Positions 22,231-34,639 of a stretch of 64,000 bases of DNA are shown here, in pieces. This stretch comes from Molanna angustata. Taxonomy: Eukaryota; Arthropoda; Insecta; Trichoptera; Molannidae. The stretch lies in the NCBI GenBank assembly GCA_963576475.1, contig OY754981.1:22431677-22495676 (forward strand), given 5' to 3'. A program made the position numbers and the translations under genes. Under the pieces are notes generated by a model. It made no database searches. It was not told the origin of the DNA and saw nothing but the letters and a program-made list of their open reading frames with translations. Position 1 is the first letter of the stretch; each line of letters begins with the position of its first letter.

Positions 22231-24190
22231 GCAATAATTGCTTGATTTTTATATTTGTCTTAATTTTTAAGTGTAATAAATATAATTGTATTTTTTTTTC
22301 ATTTATTTAAAGACATTTCATCCAATGTAGAATGTTACATGTCTCAAGAGTAAAAATAACACTAAAACATAACAAAAACAAGAGGAGAAAATACAATTGA
22401 TACATAAAGTACTTAAGAAAAACAATTGGCAAATTAATACAAACAGATCAAAATACAATTAAATAGAACACAAATGCAAATGATTGAAACATAGAATTCC
22501 TCCCCCACACGAAAAACTCGATATTTCAATTACTTGTTGCTAATTAATATCGCTTATAATAAAATATTAAAATTAATCGTTCTGAGCTTGATTGATTCTT
22601 GTTTCAAATATTTATTTATTTATTTAATCATAATATCACAGAGAAAATATATTAAAGATAACAAGCAAATACCTGTATATATTTTACATATTTATTACAT
22701 TTTACTAACTTAAAATATATTCAAAACATTACACATACATATTATACAAAAAAAAATACAATGAACAACAAGAAAAAGAAAATAAAAATCGTGCAATAAA
22801 AATTAAAAAAAAAATCACAATTAAAATAACCATCAAAAACACAATATAGAGTAGAAAGACATTGCTGAAACATTTAGTTCATTTTGATGTCTACCTACTT
22901 CAAGTAGAGCCACCTTGTACCTGTCACTGAATTTTTTAACCGCGTTTGTTATACATTCTTGGTGCAATAAATGCAAAAAATCTTTGCCCAAATTTGGTAT
23001 TCATTTACGGAACTCTATAAATACCTGATGATTCGCTCCTTGCGTTCTTAGTGTAAATATACGTATATTTATTTCTTCTATAATACTTTTTTTGTTTCCT
23101 CTAAAATATCTCTCAGATTCATAATATTTACAAACAGTCAATTGTGTGTCAAAAGACAAACATTTTTCCGTTGTGTTCAATTATAATTAGTATAGTTTAT
23201 GTTTACAAATGCTAACGAAGCACAAGAGAAGATCAAACAAATTATGTGGCAGTGGAGATAAGTTAGAGGATGCCTAAAACTTAATTATTTTAACATCGGT
23301 AAATCAGATTTAACTTTTAATCTCATTACAAATTCGAGTTGATTGGTCCAAATTAACAATTAGCGTGATTGCTATTATATTCTAACTTGGGAAACCAACA
23401 AATTAATTATATTGTATAAGGATTCTCTCGGCTTTTTGAAGATTGCTATATTTATTTACTTCACACAAAGTCAAATCAAAATTGTTTCAGATTGGAGAAC
23501 AGAATATTTTTAACTGTGATAAAATGTTTTGTTTAAAATTCGTTTAATTAATTTGTGATTTAAATTAATTCTAAAACAAATAAATATATAAGAACTTACT
23601 TTGAAATTACCAGTTAGTGCGTTGGACTAGTAAATCGATATACAGGGGTTTTTATGCAATTGGCTCTAAATATTTTTGTCTTTAGTTATAACTTCATTAT
23701 ATTTGTTAGTTTTATATATATATATATAAAAAATTTATTTGTGGTTTGTTTGGTGAGGTTAACAAAATCTCAGAATAACATATTCAGGATAATAAATGTA
23801 ATTATTTGTTATAGTTGTTAGTTATTTTTTGTCTGTAGTTTTTTATGTTACAATATGTAGTCTCTTTGTTAGCACAAACATTGAATGCTTTAAGAAAAGG
23901 ATAAAAGAAAACAATGTTTTTATATTCAAATATATACTTATTTATTTATGTATTTATTTAAGGGATAAATACAGTCTTATAAAATATACAACATATAAAA
24001 AATACATAATGAAATAAAAACAAAGAACAGATCAATTATTACATTTGTCCACAGACTATGACTATCAAATAATCACATATATAATAAATAAAAAAATAAT
24101 CAAAATAAAATAAATAGGTACATTACAGCAAAAATAAACAAAAAAATTATAAACAATTATTGTTGTCTTCTTCTGAGTCACAGTCCAAAG
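22231..24190. other. AT-rich DNA with several (attt)n-bounded retroposon remnants
   Basis: Segments beginning with 'tttatttattta' at about 22298, 22610 and 23935 run into A-rich sequence. They look like reversed retroposon 3' ends. No gene recognised. Confidence 0.4.
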
Positions 24191-24229
24191 ATTGATCTGT
24201 ATCAAGACCTCGATCTTTCTACTCATGGA

Positions 24230-24640
24230 TGAACTTCTTGAACCTTTTTGCCCAGGAGGGGGGCGGTTTGCACATATACCAACTAATCATAAAGACACAA
24301 AATTGCGATCTGCGCACCCAGGTGACGGGTTCAGTAGTTTTATGATAACTATACCACATTATCCACCAGCCTCTTCATCTCATGGTAGCTGCTTCAGCGC
24401 ACATCACCCATCACCCGGTCCATACAATTGTCTCTAGGGAGACTTTTATGGTTCTTGCCTTCTTTCATTCCTTCGCTGATAGTAAAGTACAGATAAGATA
24501 CATCCATAAGATACCTACTAATATCCATGACATGGGTTATCATGAGGGTTTTGATTCCTCTGTTTAAAGGTATTTGCCCCCCTGGCCTGGATGCCTGATG
24601 TTATGGCCTTTCCAATAGGGTCGTTGTTACGTAACCCACA
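24230..24640. repeat. GC-richer dispersed-repeat fragment
   Basis: 'ggcggtttgcacatatacca', then 'gatctgcgcacccaggtgac', parallels 3749-3810. The higher GC and lack of any long frame suggest a degraded retroposon, possibly a LINE tail. No clear motif. Confidence 0.35.
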
Positions 24641-24643
24641 AGA

Positions 24644-25327
24644 GGGTGACTGCTGCCGACGTACCTATTTTTTCAATTTGAATTTGCACCATTACTTCAA
24701 AACGAATCATTTTGAAAAAAATAACCTTGTTTGTTTGGATATTAAAAAAGAAAAATATACTTACCTTAACTTTTTAATTATACGTTCTGTATATATTCTT
24801 TCAGGAAAATAATAAGCATACCCCGATTTTTGACATTTATTTTAAATTTCTAAAAAATTATAAGCTATAGAGCATTATATTTTTTTTAGAAATTAAAGAA
24901 GAACAAAATATCTGGAAAAATACGATGTAACGTTGCATTAATGCATCAAGTTAAGTTAATAAACAAAAAAAAAATATTTCGCAATGCCGCTGAATAGAAA
25001 ATAAATGTTTTTTAGGTTTATTTACTAAACATGAAGCATTAATGCAACGTCACATCATATTTTTCTAGATATCTTTGTCTTCTTTAATTTAAAAAAAAAT
25101 GTTGAACTACGCCTTATATTTTATTAAAAATATAAGATAAACGTTGAAAATCGGGGTATGCCATTATTTTTCTACAAGAATTTATACAGAACATTATCAA
25201 AAAGTAAAGATATATTTTTCTGTATGAATACCCAAACTATCTAAATTAGTTTTTTCAAAACGATTGGATAAGAAATAATGATGGTATATCAAATTGAAAA
25301 ATAGGTACGTTGGCGGCAGTCCCCCCC
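24644..25327. mobile_element. Foldback/TIR element with about 330-bp inverted arms
   Basis: The left end gggtgactgctgccgacgta, then cctattttttcaatttg, is the near reverse complement of the right end (caaattgaaaaataggtacg, then ttggcggcagtcccccc). Pairing continues inward (cataccccgatttttgac versus gaaaatcggggtatgcc; tgcattaatgc on both sides) to a centre near 24985. Almost the whole 684-bp unit is arms. No coding region. It ends only about 50 bp before the Helitron-like array. Confidence 0.75.
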
Positions 25328-25409
25328 TTAAGGAGTTGTCTTGGTTTTTCTTATTTCTATGTGAGTAAATTTAAATATATCTAAAGTAATAAAGCAATCA
25401 AAATGTTAG

Positions 25410-25458
25410 TGTTTGTGTGTGTGTGTGTGTGTGTATGTGTGTGTGTGTGTGTGTGTGT
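25410..25458 (+). repeat. (GT)n microsatellite in Helitron-like copy 1
   Basis: GT dinucleotide run at the same position as the longer run in copy 2 (28443-28507). Confidence 0.9.
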
Positions 25459-26974
25459 TTGTCTCACGCCTTCTGAAAAACCAAGAGCATCTAAAAATCT
25501 AATTTATGTGCGAACGTGTACCTGTATACCTGATGCAGTGTCACGCTAAAAATAATGCGATAAAAATGCTGAATTTTAAAAATATTTCAATAATTATTTT
25601 TTTCATACAAAATTTTCCAAGTCGTATCTGTCAAAAAAGTGTACATTTTGCACGCAAATATCTGTTAGTTTAAAAGTTAGAAGTAGGTATTTACACAAAA
25701 AAAATATATTTTGAAGTATAACTTAGCGTTTAAGTGAAAAACATGGTGAATATTTGGTATAATTATAATGTTTAACTTATTTTTAAAGTAAGCCTTTTGT
25801 ACATAAACGCCGCCATTTTAATATCTTTTCATGCAATATTTCATTTTCCCACCGAATGAATATGTTCTTGAAAATAATAAACCTTTGAAATAAATGTAAT
25901 TATGAAATAATAAAATGAAACACAAGACATTACGGCAAGTTTTAAGACATATATTGTAAAAATGTGTTATTTATTAGTAAAGATATAGGCATAATAATTT
26001 GTAAATAATATTTGATTTTTCTGACAATTTTCATTTTTATGGCATCGAATAAACCAATGTAGGTACCTACATATTCAAAAAATGTATCCGAACCATTCGA
26101 TATTACTTACGTGTTCGAATCGTTTCCATGGCTACAGAAAGAATGTGATATTCAAATAAAATTTGTTAGGAATCGAATTTATTTAGAAGGTTGTTGTAGG
26201 TAGGTACCTACCTAATACTATTTACATACAAATCAACAATAATATACCTATACTGATTTCCTATAGGAAAATTATTTTATTTATTTATTTATCAACCGTT
26301 TGTCCGATTATAATGAAACTTTGGTGAATTGTCGAGCGTATGCCCAGGATGGTTTTTGGATTTAAACTTTTTTCTTATTCTTCTTCGTGTATTTGGTCGT
26401 TTTACCTATGAAGGGGGAGTATCCTGGGAAAAGAAGGTCCGACTGTCCCTCCATCTCTTCACAGGTCTTCCAGGACGGGTTCTGCATATAAACTTTTTTC
26501 TTTTTTTTCTTCAACGTGTACTTGGTCATCTTACCTATGAAGATGAACTATCCTGGGAGATGAAGGTCCAATTTTCCTTCCATCTCTTCGCAGGTTTCTG
26601 GATTTAAACTTTTTTCTTCTTCTTCTTCATCGTCTATTTGGTCATTTTACCTTTGAAGGTGGACTAACCTGGGAGAAGAATGTCCAATTTTCCTTCCATC
26701 TCTTCGCAGGTATCTGGATTTAAACTTATTTCTTCTTCTTCTTCTTCATCGTGTATATTTGGTCATTTTACCTATGAAGTTGGAGAATCCTGGGAGAAGA
26801 AGGTCCAACTGTCCTTCCATCTCTTCGCAGGTATCTGGGCTTAAACTTTTTTCTTCTTCTTCATGTATTTAGTCATTTTACCTATTAAGTAGAGCATCCT
26901 GGGAAAAGAAGGTTCTTTCATCTCTTCGCGGTTCTTCCAGGATGGTTTCTGGATTTAAACTTTTCTTAACCGAC

Positions 26975-27140
26975 TGATGGGACGGGATGTAATGAAGGGA
27001 AGGGAGGCACTAAAGGGCCTAAAGGGACGGGAGGTATAAAACTGCCTGAAGGGACGGAAGGTACTGAAGGGCCTGATGGGAAGGGACGTAATGAGGGATT
27101 AAAGGGACGGGAGGTACTGAAGGGCCTGAAGCGGCGGGTC
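26975..27140 (+). repeat. GC-rich minisatellite
   Basis: Degenerate repeats of 25-40 nt around 'gggacgggaggtactgaagggcctg' (imperfect). They are the most G-rich sequence in the left half of the window and are absent from Helitron-like copy 2. Confidence 0.7.
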
Positions 27141-28413
27141 CTGGAGTCTAATTCTTTTTCTTCTTAATTTTATGTAGACCTTTAGGGCAGTTTTTATACA
27201 AACTATTTCCTATTGTCTAATTCATCTTCTTCTTCTTTTATGTATACATTTGGGTCATTTTTTTATAAAAATTATTTCCTTTAGTCCAATTATTATTCTT
27301 CTTCATTTAAGTACGTAGACTTTTGGGAGAGTTTTAATACAAACTATTTCCAATAGTCTTATTCATTTTCTTTTATGTAGACCTTTTGGTCAGTATTTAT
27401 ACAAACTATTTCCAATAGTCTAAATATTCTTCTTCTTCTTTTTTATAGACCTTTGGGTGAGCTTTTATACAATCTATTTCCAATAGTCTAATTCTTCTAT
27501 TAGGTATATGTATTTTTACTTATTTTATGTAGACCATTGGAATAGTTTTTTATACAAACTATTTCTTATAGTCTTATACTTATTTTTCTCTTTTTTATTT
27601 AGTCTTTTGGGTTAGTTTTAAGTCTAATAGTCTATTGTGCAGAAATATTATTAACGATATGCACACTTGATGAAAATACATATGAAATGAATGGGATATG
27701 GGATGTGACGATATAACCTGCACTAGAATCTTTTCAATACTTTTGTTTAATTAAATTTAAACCATTTATATCATCCTATATTGAATAATTTTCAACACCT
27801 AATATTTAAATAATGGGGGTTGTGGCCATTACTGAACTCATCACAACATTTATATTCAAATTAAAAACTATTTACTATAGTTCAAGTCTTCTTCTTCTTC
27901 GTTAATGAAGACTTTCAGTCAAATTGAGCAAAAATATAATGCACACTTGATGAAAAAATATAAAAACGAATGGGATGTGACCAATACTAGATCTTTTCAG
28001 TACCTACGTTTGTTTAATCAAATTTTAACCACATCCCAACATCCAAAATTACTAAATTTTCAATAGGTACACATTACAATTTGTTTTCGATGATAATATT
28101 TAAAAATGGGGGTTGTGGCCAAACCAATCTCTTTACAACGTTGATAAACAGTCATATTTAAAACCATTACGCATAGTCCATGCGAGCAGAAATTGTATAA
28201 ATATTATACTTCATTCACACTTTATAGCAATATATAAAAAATAATGGGTTGTGGCCATCACTTGAACATTTTACAATACTTAAACTCAATCAAATTTCAA
28301 ACCACTTTTCATAGTCTGATATTGCAAAATAATTGGGTGACAATATTATAAAAACGATTGCTTTTTCTTTCACAATTTTACATTCTTGGCCAACGGCGGG
28401 ACATAAAAGCTAG

Positions 28414-28439
28414 TCTAAAGTAATAAAGCAATCAATATG

Positions 28440-28509
<70 letters not shown>

Positions 28510-31017
28510 TCTCACGCCTTTTGAAAAACCAAGAGCATCTAAAAATCTAATTTATGTGCGAACGTGTACCAGTATACCTGATGCAGTGTCACGCTAAAAA
28601 TTATGCGATAAAAATGCTGAATTTTAAAAATATTTCAATAATTATTTTTCTCATACAAAATTTTCCAAGTCATATCTGTCAAAAAAGTGTACATTTTGCA
28701 CGCAAATATCTGTTAGTTTAAAAGTTAGAAGTACGTATTTACACGAAAAAAATATATTTTCAAGTATAACTTAGCATTTAAGTGAAAAACATGGTGAATG
28801 TTTTGTATAATTATTATGTTAAACTTATTTTTAAAGTAAGCGTTTTGTACATAAACGCCGCCATTTTAATATCTTTTCATACAATATTTCATTTTCCTAC
28901 CGAATGAATATGTTCTTGAAAATAATAAACCTTTGAAATAAATGTAATTATGAAATAAAAAAATGAAACACAAGACATTACAGCAAGTTTTAAGACGTAT
29001 ATTGTAAAAGTCTGTTAATTATTAGTAAAGATATAGGCATAATAAAATTGCATAATTTGTATATAATATTTGATATTTCGGACAATTTTCATTTTTATGG
29101 CATCGAACAAACCAATGTAGGTACCTACATATTATTCAAAAAATGTCTACAAACCATTTGATATTTTTTACATGTTCTATGGTTACTATGGTTACGGACA
29201 CATTCTGATATTCAAATAAAATTTGTTATAAATCGAATTCGAATTAATTTAGAACATCATTGTAGGTAGGTACCTACATACCTAATACTACCTAAAAACC
29301 AACAATATACTAATTTTGTATAGGTAAATTATTAAACTATCTTAGGTTAACTACAATACACATGTCATTCAATCTACAAACTATTTCCTATACTGAAATT
29401 CTTCTTTTATTTAAGTAGACCTTTGGGTGATTTTTTATACAAACTATTTCTTGGAGTTTAATTCTTCTTCCTCTTCTTTTGTGAAGTCATTTGGGACTGT
29501 TCATAAATAAACTATTTCCTATAGTCTAATTTTTCTTTTTCTTAATTTATGTAGACCTTGGGTGAGTTTTTATACAAACTATTTCCTATAGTCTAATTCA
29601 TCTTCTTCCTCTTCTTTTATGTAGCCCTTTGGGTGAGTTTTTATACAAACTTATTCCTATTATCTAATTCTTTTTCTTCTTAATTTATGTAGACCTCTGG
29701 GCCAGTTTTGATACCAACTATTTCTTTTAACGTAATTCTTCTTTTTCTAATTTTATGTAGACCTTTGTTGAATTTTGTATAAACTAACTTCCTATAGTCT
29801 AATTTTTCCTCTTTTATGTAGACCAAGGGAGAGTTTTCATACAAACTTTTCCTTTAGTCTAATTCTTCTTCGTCTTCTTTTATGTTGACCTTTGCGTTAG
29901 TTTTTATACAATCTATTTCCTGACGTATAATTATTCTTCTAATATGTAGACCTTTGGGTCAGTTTTTATAGTAACTACTTTCTATAGTCTAATTCTTCTT
30001 TTTCTTATTTTTTGTAGATCTTTTGGTTAGTTTTTATGCAAACTATTTCCTTTATTCTAATTCTTGGTTTTCTTATTTAATATAGACGTTGGGTGAATTT
30101 TATATAAAATATTTCCTATAGTTCAATTCATCTTCTTTTATGAAGATCATTTGGTCAGTTTTTTATATAATACATTTACTATTATGTAATTCTTCTATTA
30201 CATCTTTTATGTAGACCATTGGGTCAGTTTTTATTACAAACTATTTGTTAAAGTCTTATATTTATTCTTTTTTTTCATTTCGTCTTTTGGGTTAGTTTTA
30301 AGTCTTATTATACATAGTCTATTGTATAGAAATATTATAAACAACATGCACACTTGACGAAAATACATAAAACGAATGGGATGTGACCATCACTAGAACC
30401 ATTTATTATATCATCATATATTGCTTAATTTTCAATAACTACACATTTGATTTTAATGACAATATAATAAAAAATCGGGGTTGTGGCCATTACTGGACTC
30501 TTCACAACGTTTATATTCAAATTAAAAACTATTTAAGTCTTCTTCTGTAATGTAGATCAGTTTTTTGTGCAAAAATATAATAATCTATAGGTATGCACAC
30601 TTGACGAAAAATATAAAAACGAATGGGATGTGACCAACACTAGAATCTTTTCAGTACTTTTGTTTATTCAATTTTTAAGCCATTTCCCATCATCCAAAAT
30701 TACTAAATATTTAAAACAAATTTGCGTTCGATGACAATATATAAAAATAGGGGTTGTGGCCAAATCCAAACTCTTTACAACGTTGTCTCTTTATAATCAG
30801 TCATATTTAAAACCATTTACCATAGTCCATGCATGCAGAAATTGTATGTACCTATGTACTTATATATAAAAACAAATGGGTTGTGACCATCACTTGAACA
30901 TTTTACATCGCTTAAACTCAATTAAATTTCTAACTACTTTTCGACAATATTATATAAACGATTGCTTATTCCTTCACTAATTTACATTCTTGGCCAACGG
31001 CGGGACATAAAAGCTAG
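28414..31017 (+). mobile_element. Helitron-like element, copy 2 of a tandem pair
   Basis: Starts TCTAAAGTAATAAAGCAATC directly after the CTAG of copy 1 and ends with the same 'ttggccaacggcgggacata', then aaagCTAG (31014-31017), followed by T. It lacks the 26.3-27.1 kb minisatellites of copy 1 but has a longer array of the 'tatacaaactatttccta' units (about 29370-30300). The outer bases of the whole pair (A before, T after) give an intact AT target. Confidence 0.72.
28443..28507 (+). repeat. (GT)n microsatellite in Helitron-like copy 2
   Basis: About 32 uninterrupted GT units. Confidence 0.95.
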
Positions 31018-31570
31018 TAATAAAATAAATAAAATAACATTATACGCAAATAGTTTGGATTCACGATCAATAATAACTCTGAAGAAGACAGAGAAAGCTG
31101 ACAAAGCGGTTTATTAAGATCAATGGTACAGTAAAAGTATATTTATGGATTTAAAACATATATGTAAAGAAATCAAAATGATAATTAGGTTTTTTTTCTG
31201 AAATATCTCCTACGAATGAGTCGTTTAGTTTATCGAGGAATGTTTCTGGAACAATGTCTACATATTAAAATGCTGTATATTTAACATCTAGTCGCATGTC
31301 AATGTCGAAAGTGTAGAGAAGGTTGTATTTGTTTACCATCAAAATCAGCTACAAGAAAGATCCATTACAATATTGTCCCAAGATGATCATATACTAATAG
31401 TAGGTATATACTTTATACTATCTGCACGTTCATCACTCAATATTCTCATACATTATACTGAAGATTCTCAATTATTTGGATATTATGAAAATAAATCAAA
31501 ACTTATAGTTTTCTTTGATATGTTATAAAAATATAAAAATACTTGGTTAATGTTCTATTATATTTATTGG

Positions 31571-31611
31571 ATTATTAACGCGTTTCGTGCAAAGCACATC
31601 GTCAGAATAAT
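31571..31611 (-). ncRNA. Hammerhead ribozyme candidate, left arm
   Basis: On the minus strand: stem I strand attatt (31606-31611), core CTGACGA (31599-31605), stem II gtgc/gcac around ttt, GAAA, palindromic stem III acgcgt, cleavage base U (complement of 31577), then stem I strand aataat (31571-31576). CUGANGA and GAAA are intact. One extra U sits between the core and stem II, as in the other candidates in this window. Confidence 0.75.
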
Positions 31612-32027
31612 GCTCTACAAGACTGAGACTAGTGGTTATATACAAAATTTACATGACAGGTGTATAAAAATGTTGGTTATTGAACGGTTGAAAAGAAGTT
31701 ATATAATGCAAATGAGTCTATACAAATCTACGTTTTAATACAATGAAAGTAGTTGGGTCACTGGTTGTAGTCCCCTGTGTCCATTAGGTCTGTAACAAAA
31801 GAAAACGACAGCAGTAAAATTCGAAAGGTAAATAATATTGTATTTATTGGTTTATTGTTATCTTTTAAGTATGGTTAAAACCAATGTATTTCATAGATAT
31901 TTGGTAGGTATAATTATGAATAGCTTAATTTTAATCTTAATGCATTTAACAACAAAGGAAGGTATATGTCTGTCTAACCCTGTCATGTAAATTTTGTATA
32001 TAACCACTAGTCTCAGTCTTGTAGAGC

Positions 32028-32068
32028 ATTATTCTGACGATGTGCTTTGCACGAAACGCGTCAATAAT
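32028..32068 (+). ncRNA. Hammerhead ribozyme candidate, right arm
   Basis: Stem I attatt (32028-32033) pairs with aataat (32063-32068). The core CTGACGA is at 32034-32040. Stem II pairs gtgc (32042-32045) with gcac (32049-32052) around ttt. GAAA is at 32053-32056. Stem III is the palindrome acgcgt (32056-32061). The cleavage base is C32062. All invariant core bases are present. The short palindromic stem III would favour cleavage as a dimer, as reported for minimal PLE hammerheads. Confidence 0.78.
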
Positions 32069-32209
32069 CCAATAAATATAATAGAACATTAACCAAGTAT
32101 TTTTATATTTTTATAACATATCAACGTACAATGGAGTTCTATCAAGAATTGTCGATCGACAAACTAAACTTAGTTATAGTTTTCTATTTCTTTTGTGTGA
32201 TGTGGAATC

Positions 32210-32335
32210 ATTTTATTTATTTATTTACCTTTTATCACACCATATTTATAATGACAACAATAAGTAGATTACTGCTGCCCAACTAGGAAATCCTATTCTA
32301 GGGCTAGCAGTTTACAATTTTTATTTTTTATAATA
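32210..32335 (-). repeat. Retroposon 3'-end fragment, reverse
   Basis: 'atttatttaccttttatcac', then gctgcccaactaggaaatcc, then gggctagcag. Reverse copy of the family at 45-125 and 5470-5580. A second reverse fragment is at 32815-32925. Confidence 0.55.
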
Positions 32336-33820
32336 AACCAGATGATTGTTCCCTTTCCACACTAAATATATACCTACACAATCTCAACTTTCTGCACTCA
32401 CAATCATTACCTCAACAAACATATGGGCTCACACAAAACAGGTCAACAGATCATTGAAAATTATCGAATAAAAATATATCTTAATTTCGTTGTAATAAAA
32501 TTATTTTTCGTGAAAATGTATTTTATTATAAAATACTTTGTTATTTTTAGACATTAAAACTTTTCTATATCAACAATCAGTATTGTTCAATCCATTGATT
32601 TGACATATAGTTACCTTCGTTTTATTCGTCATCCTTGTTTATATACTTTTTTTTATTTTTTTTTCATACTTATATTTGATTAATTGTGCAATAAGGAAAT
32701 AAGTTTGACAATTTTTTTTTATTTCTTTTAAAAATATTATTAACAAGATCTACTTTATTTATATGCAGATAAATTTTGTCGCCTTTGGTTAGAACAAATT
32801 TGAAATTATGATTATTTATTTTATTTGGTTGGTTATCACACTATTTACATATGTGTCATAAAATATAGATAACTGCTGCCCAACTAGGTATAATAGTTCT
32901 AGGTCTAGCAGAACAGATAGGTATATCTAGTTGGTATACCTAGCATGATTATATTATGGTTTATAATTGTAATAGATTATAATTGATAGTTGCTTAACCT
33001 TAACTCTTCTCTGAAAATACTTAGTGTCAATATATTACTGCAGTGGAAATTAAAACCAATTGTTATATTTAACCAAAAACATTTTATGAACCCATTTGAT
33101 TTTAATTTATCAATTTTGTCTAAGGATAATTCTTGGTGAAAATCCATTATACAATATAAATAAAAACACACTTGTTTTAGTTTCACTTGCAATTTATATT
33201 TTTTATTTATTTATTTACAACATAGGTACATGCATTTTACAAAATAAAAATGTTAGACAATAAAAATAACACATCACAATGGTAGAGATATATTATACGT
33301 ATTAGGCAAGACGGTATTTAACATACTTACCGATACCGGTCAGTATATGTACCTATATAAACTACAAGTAACACTTAAACATATATCTTCGTTTTTCTAT
33401 TCCATTTTATTGTAATTTGAATTCAAAGATATGCAAAATGTTGTTTTAGTTAAGTGTCGAAAATGCTTATTTTTTCTTGGAAATATTCGAAAATTTTGGT
33501 TCGGAAACCTCTGTCTTTTACCTTATTAGTAATCGTTAGATTAGATCAATCAGTGATCAGTGATCACGTACTGCTGGTATATTCAAGTCACAGTCTGGGG
33601 CCAGTGGAGTAGGAAATGATAATATGGAGGGCGGGACAGGTAGGTAGGTACTTAAGATGGTGGCTGGTATGTCAATTACCAGTAATATCAATGATTGATT
33701 GTAACCCATTATTACTATTGCCATAGGAATTACATATATTGTTATAATGAAGGGTGAATCTTCATTCATCAATTAATTTATCTCAAATGCACACTTCATC
33801 AATCAATTTGATTCAAGACT
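32336..33820. other. AT-rich DNA with small retroposon ends, no gene recognised
   Basis: Contains the reverse 'ctgcccaactag' fragment at 32872-32925 and an (attt)n-headed segment at about 33205. Open frames here lack recognisable motifs. Confidence 0.35.
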
Positions 33821-33832
33821 TCAATGGTGCGA

Positions 33833-33972
33833 TTGCACACTTTCACTTCTTCTTGTTCTTCTGGTGTCCGACTTTGGCGATCACTCTGGCGAATCCCTCT
33901 CTGTCCTGTGCTGCCCGGAATATCTGCTCCACACTTCTGAAGCCCGTCCATTCTCTGATATTACGCAGCTAG
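33833..33972 (-). pseudogene. RTE-like LINE C-terminal fragment
   Basis: The minus-strand translation reads LRNIREWTGFRSVEQIFRAA, then QDREGFARVIAKVGHQKNK. The 'WLRNIREWTG.RSVEQ.FR.AQDRE' pattern is the tail of insect RTE-like LINE ORFs. Short and isolated. Confidence 0.65.
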
Positions 33973-34111
33973 GACATCTGTCTTCTTAAAGATCCCTCGG
34001 CATTTTGTCCTTCAGTATTAATTGAAACAAGTGGTAGGTACCTATTTTTCTCCCATTATTACATAATATGTGACCTAGATATGCGATCTTCAACTTTTAT
34101 TGTATACAGGA

Positions 34112-34276
34112 GTTGCCTGGTTGTTCTGCAGGATTACTCATGAAGTTGCCTGGTTGTTCTGCAGGATTACTCATGAAGTTGCCTGGTTGTTCTGCAGGAT
34201 TACTCATGAAGTTGCCTGGTTGTTCTGCAGGATTACTCATGAAGTTGCCTGGTTGTTCTGCAGGATTACTCATGAA
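34112..34276. repeat. 33-bp minisatellite, five exact copies
   Basis: The unit begins gttgcctggttgttctgcag and ends gattactcatgaa. Five uninterrupted identical units fill 165 bp. Because 33 is divisible by three, several open frames cross it; they carry no other support. Confidence 0.95.
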
Positions 34277-34639
34277 GTTGATCAACATAAGTTTAAGATC
34301 AGTTTCAGAATTTAGAAATATTTGAGCTTCAAATTAATTAAATACTTTTATAAATTTATACCAAAATTAATAAAAATTTCATATTAAACGTTCATATTAA
34401 CATTTTTTATGATTAAATGTAGAGAAAAATTAAAATTACATTATGATCGAGTACCTACTGATTTATACATTTTTAAGATTAAGGCAAGACAAGCACAAGC
34501 ACATATACATTTTTAAGATTAAGGCAAGACATTAAGAATGTGTCATGAGTAGCCCCCCTGGCTCGACTTTCATTAAACTAAAATTATTGAAATAGTTATA
34601 ATCATAGCTATATTTATTTTAACATTTTCTTTCACTCTG

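Larger units (their letters stand above)
25380..28413 (+). mobile_element. Helitron-like element, copy 1 of a tandem pair
   Basis: Begins TCTAAAGTAATAAAGCAATC and ends 'ttggccaacggcgggacata' followed by aaagCTAG. The base before is A (25379). The next copy starts immediately after CTAG. The first 900 bp (GT tract, then ctcacgccttctgaaaaacc and on) and the last 130 bp are shared with copy 2. The middle contains minisatellites: units of about 110-125 nt with 'tctcttcgcaggt' (26310-26960), a GC-rich gggacgggaggtactgaagg array (26975-27140), and 60-75-nt units with 'tatacaaactatttccta' (27150-27650). No Rep/helicase is encoded, so it is non-autonomous. Confidence 0.72.
31515..32124. mobile_element. 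610-bp composite with 146-bp inverted arms, each carrying a hammerhead ribozyme
   Basis: 31515-31660 and 31979-32124 are inverted copies. By reading them base by base I find a single difference (31577 versus 32062). The spacer of 318 bp is AT-rich and non-coding. Both arms hold a hammerhead motif pointing outward. This geometry resembles the palindrome at 7171-7375 but with a spacer. Interpretation as paired Penelope-type terminal repeats is inference from known hammerheads in PLEs. Confidence 0.8.

Noticed and set aside
25380..31017. CRISPR-like array or bacterial origin suggested by many regular repeats
   Set aside because: Units vary in length and sequence, lack unique spacers, and lie inside Helitron-like ends in clearly eukaryotic DNA.
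34097..34325. Overlapping repeat-protein frames on both strands
   Set aside because: Produced by the 33-bp minisatellite whose unit length is a multiple of three. No start context or homology.
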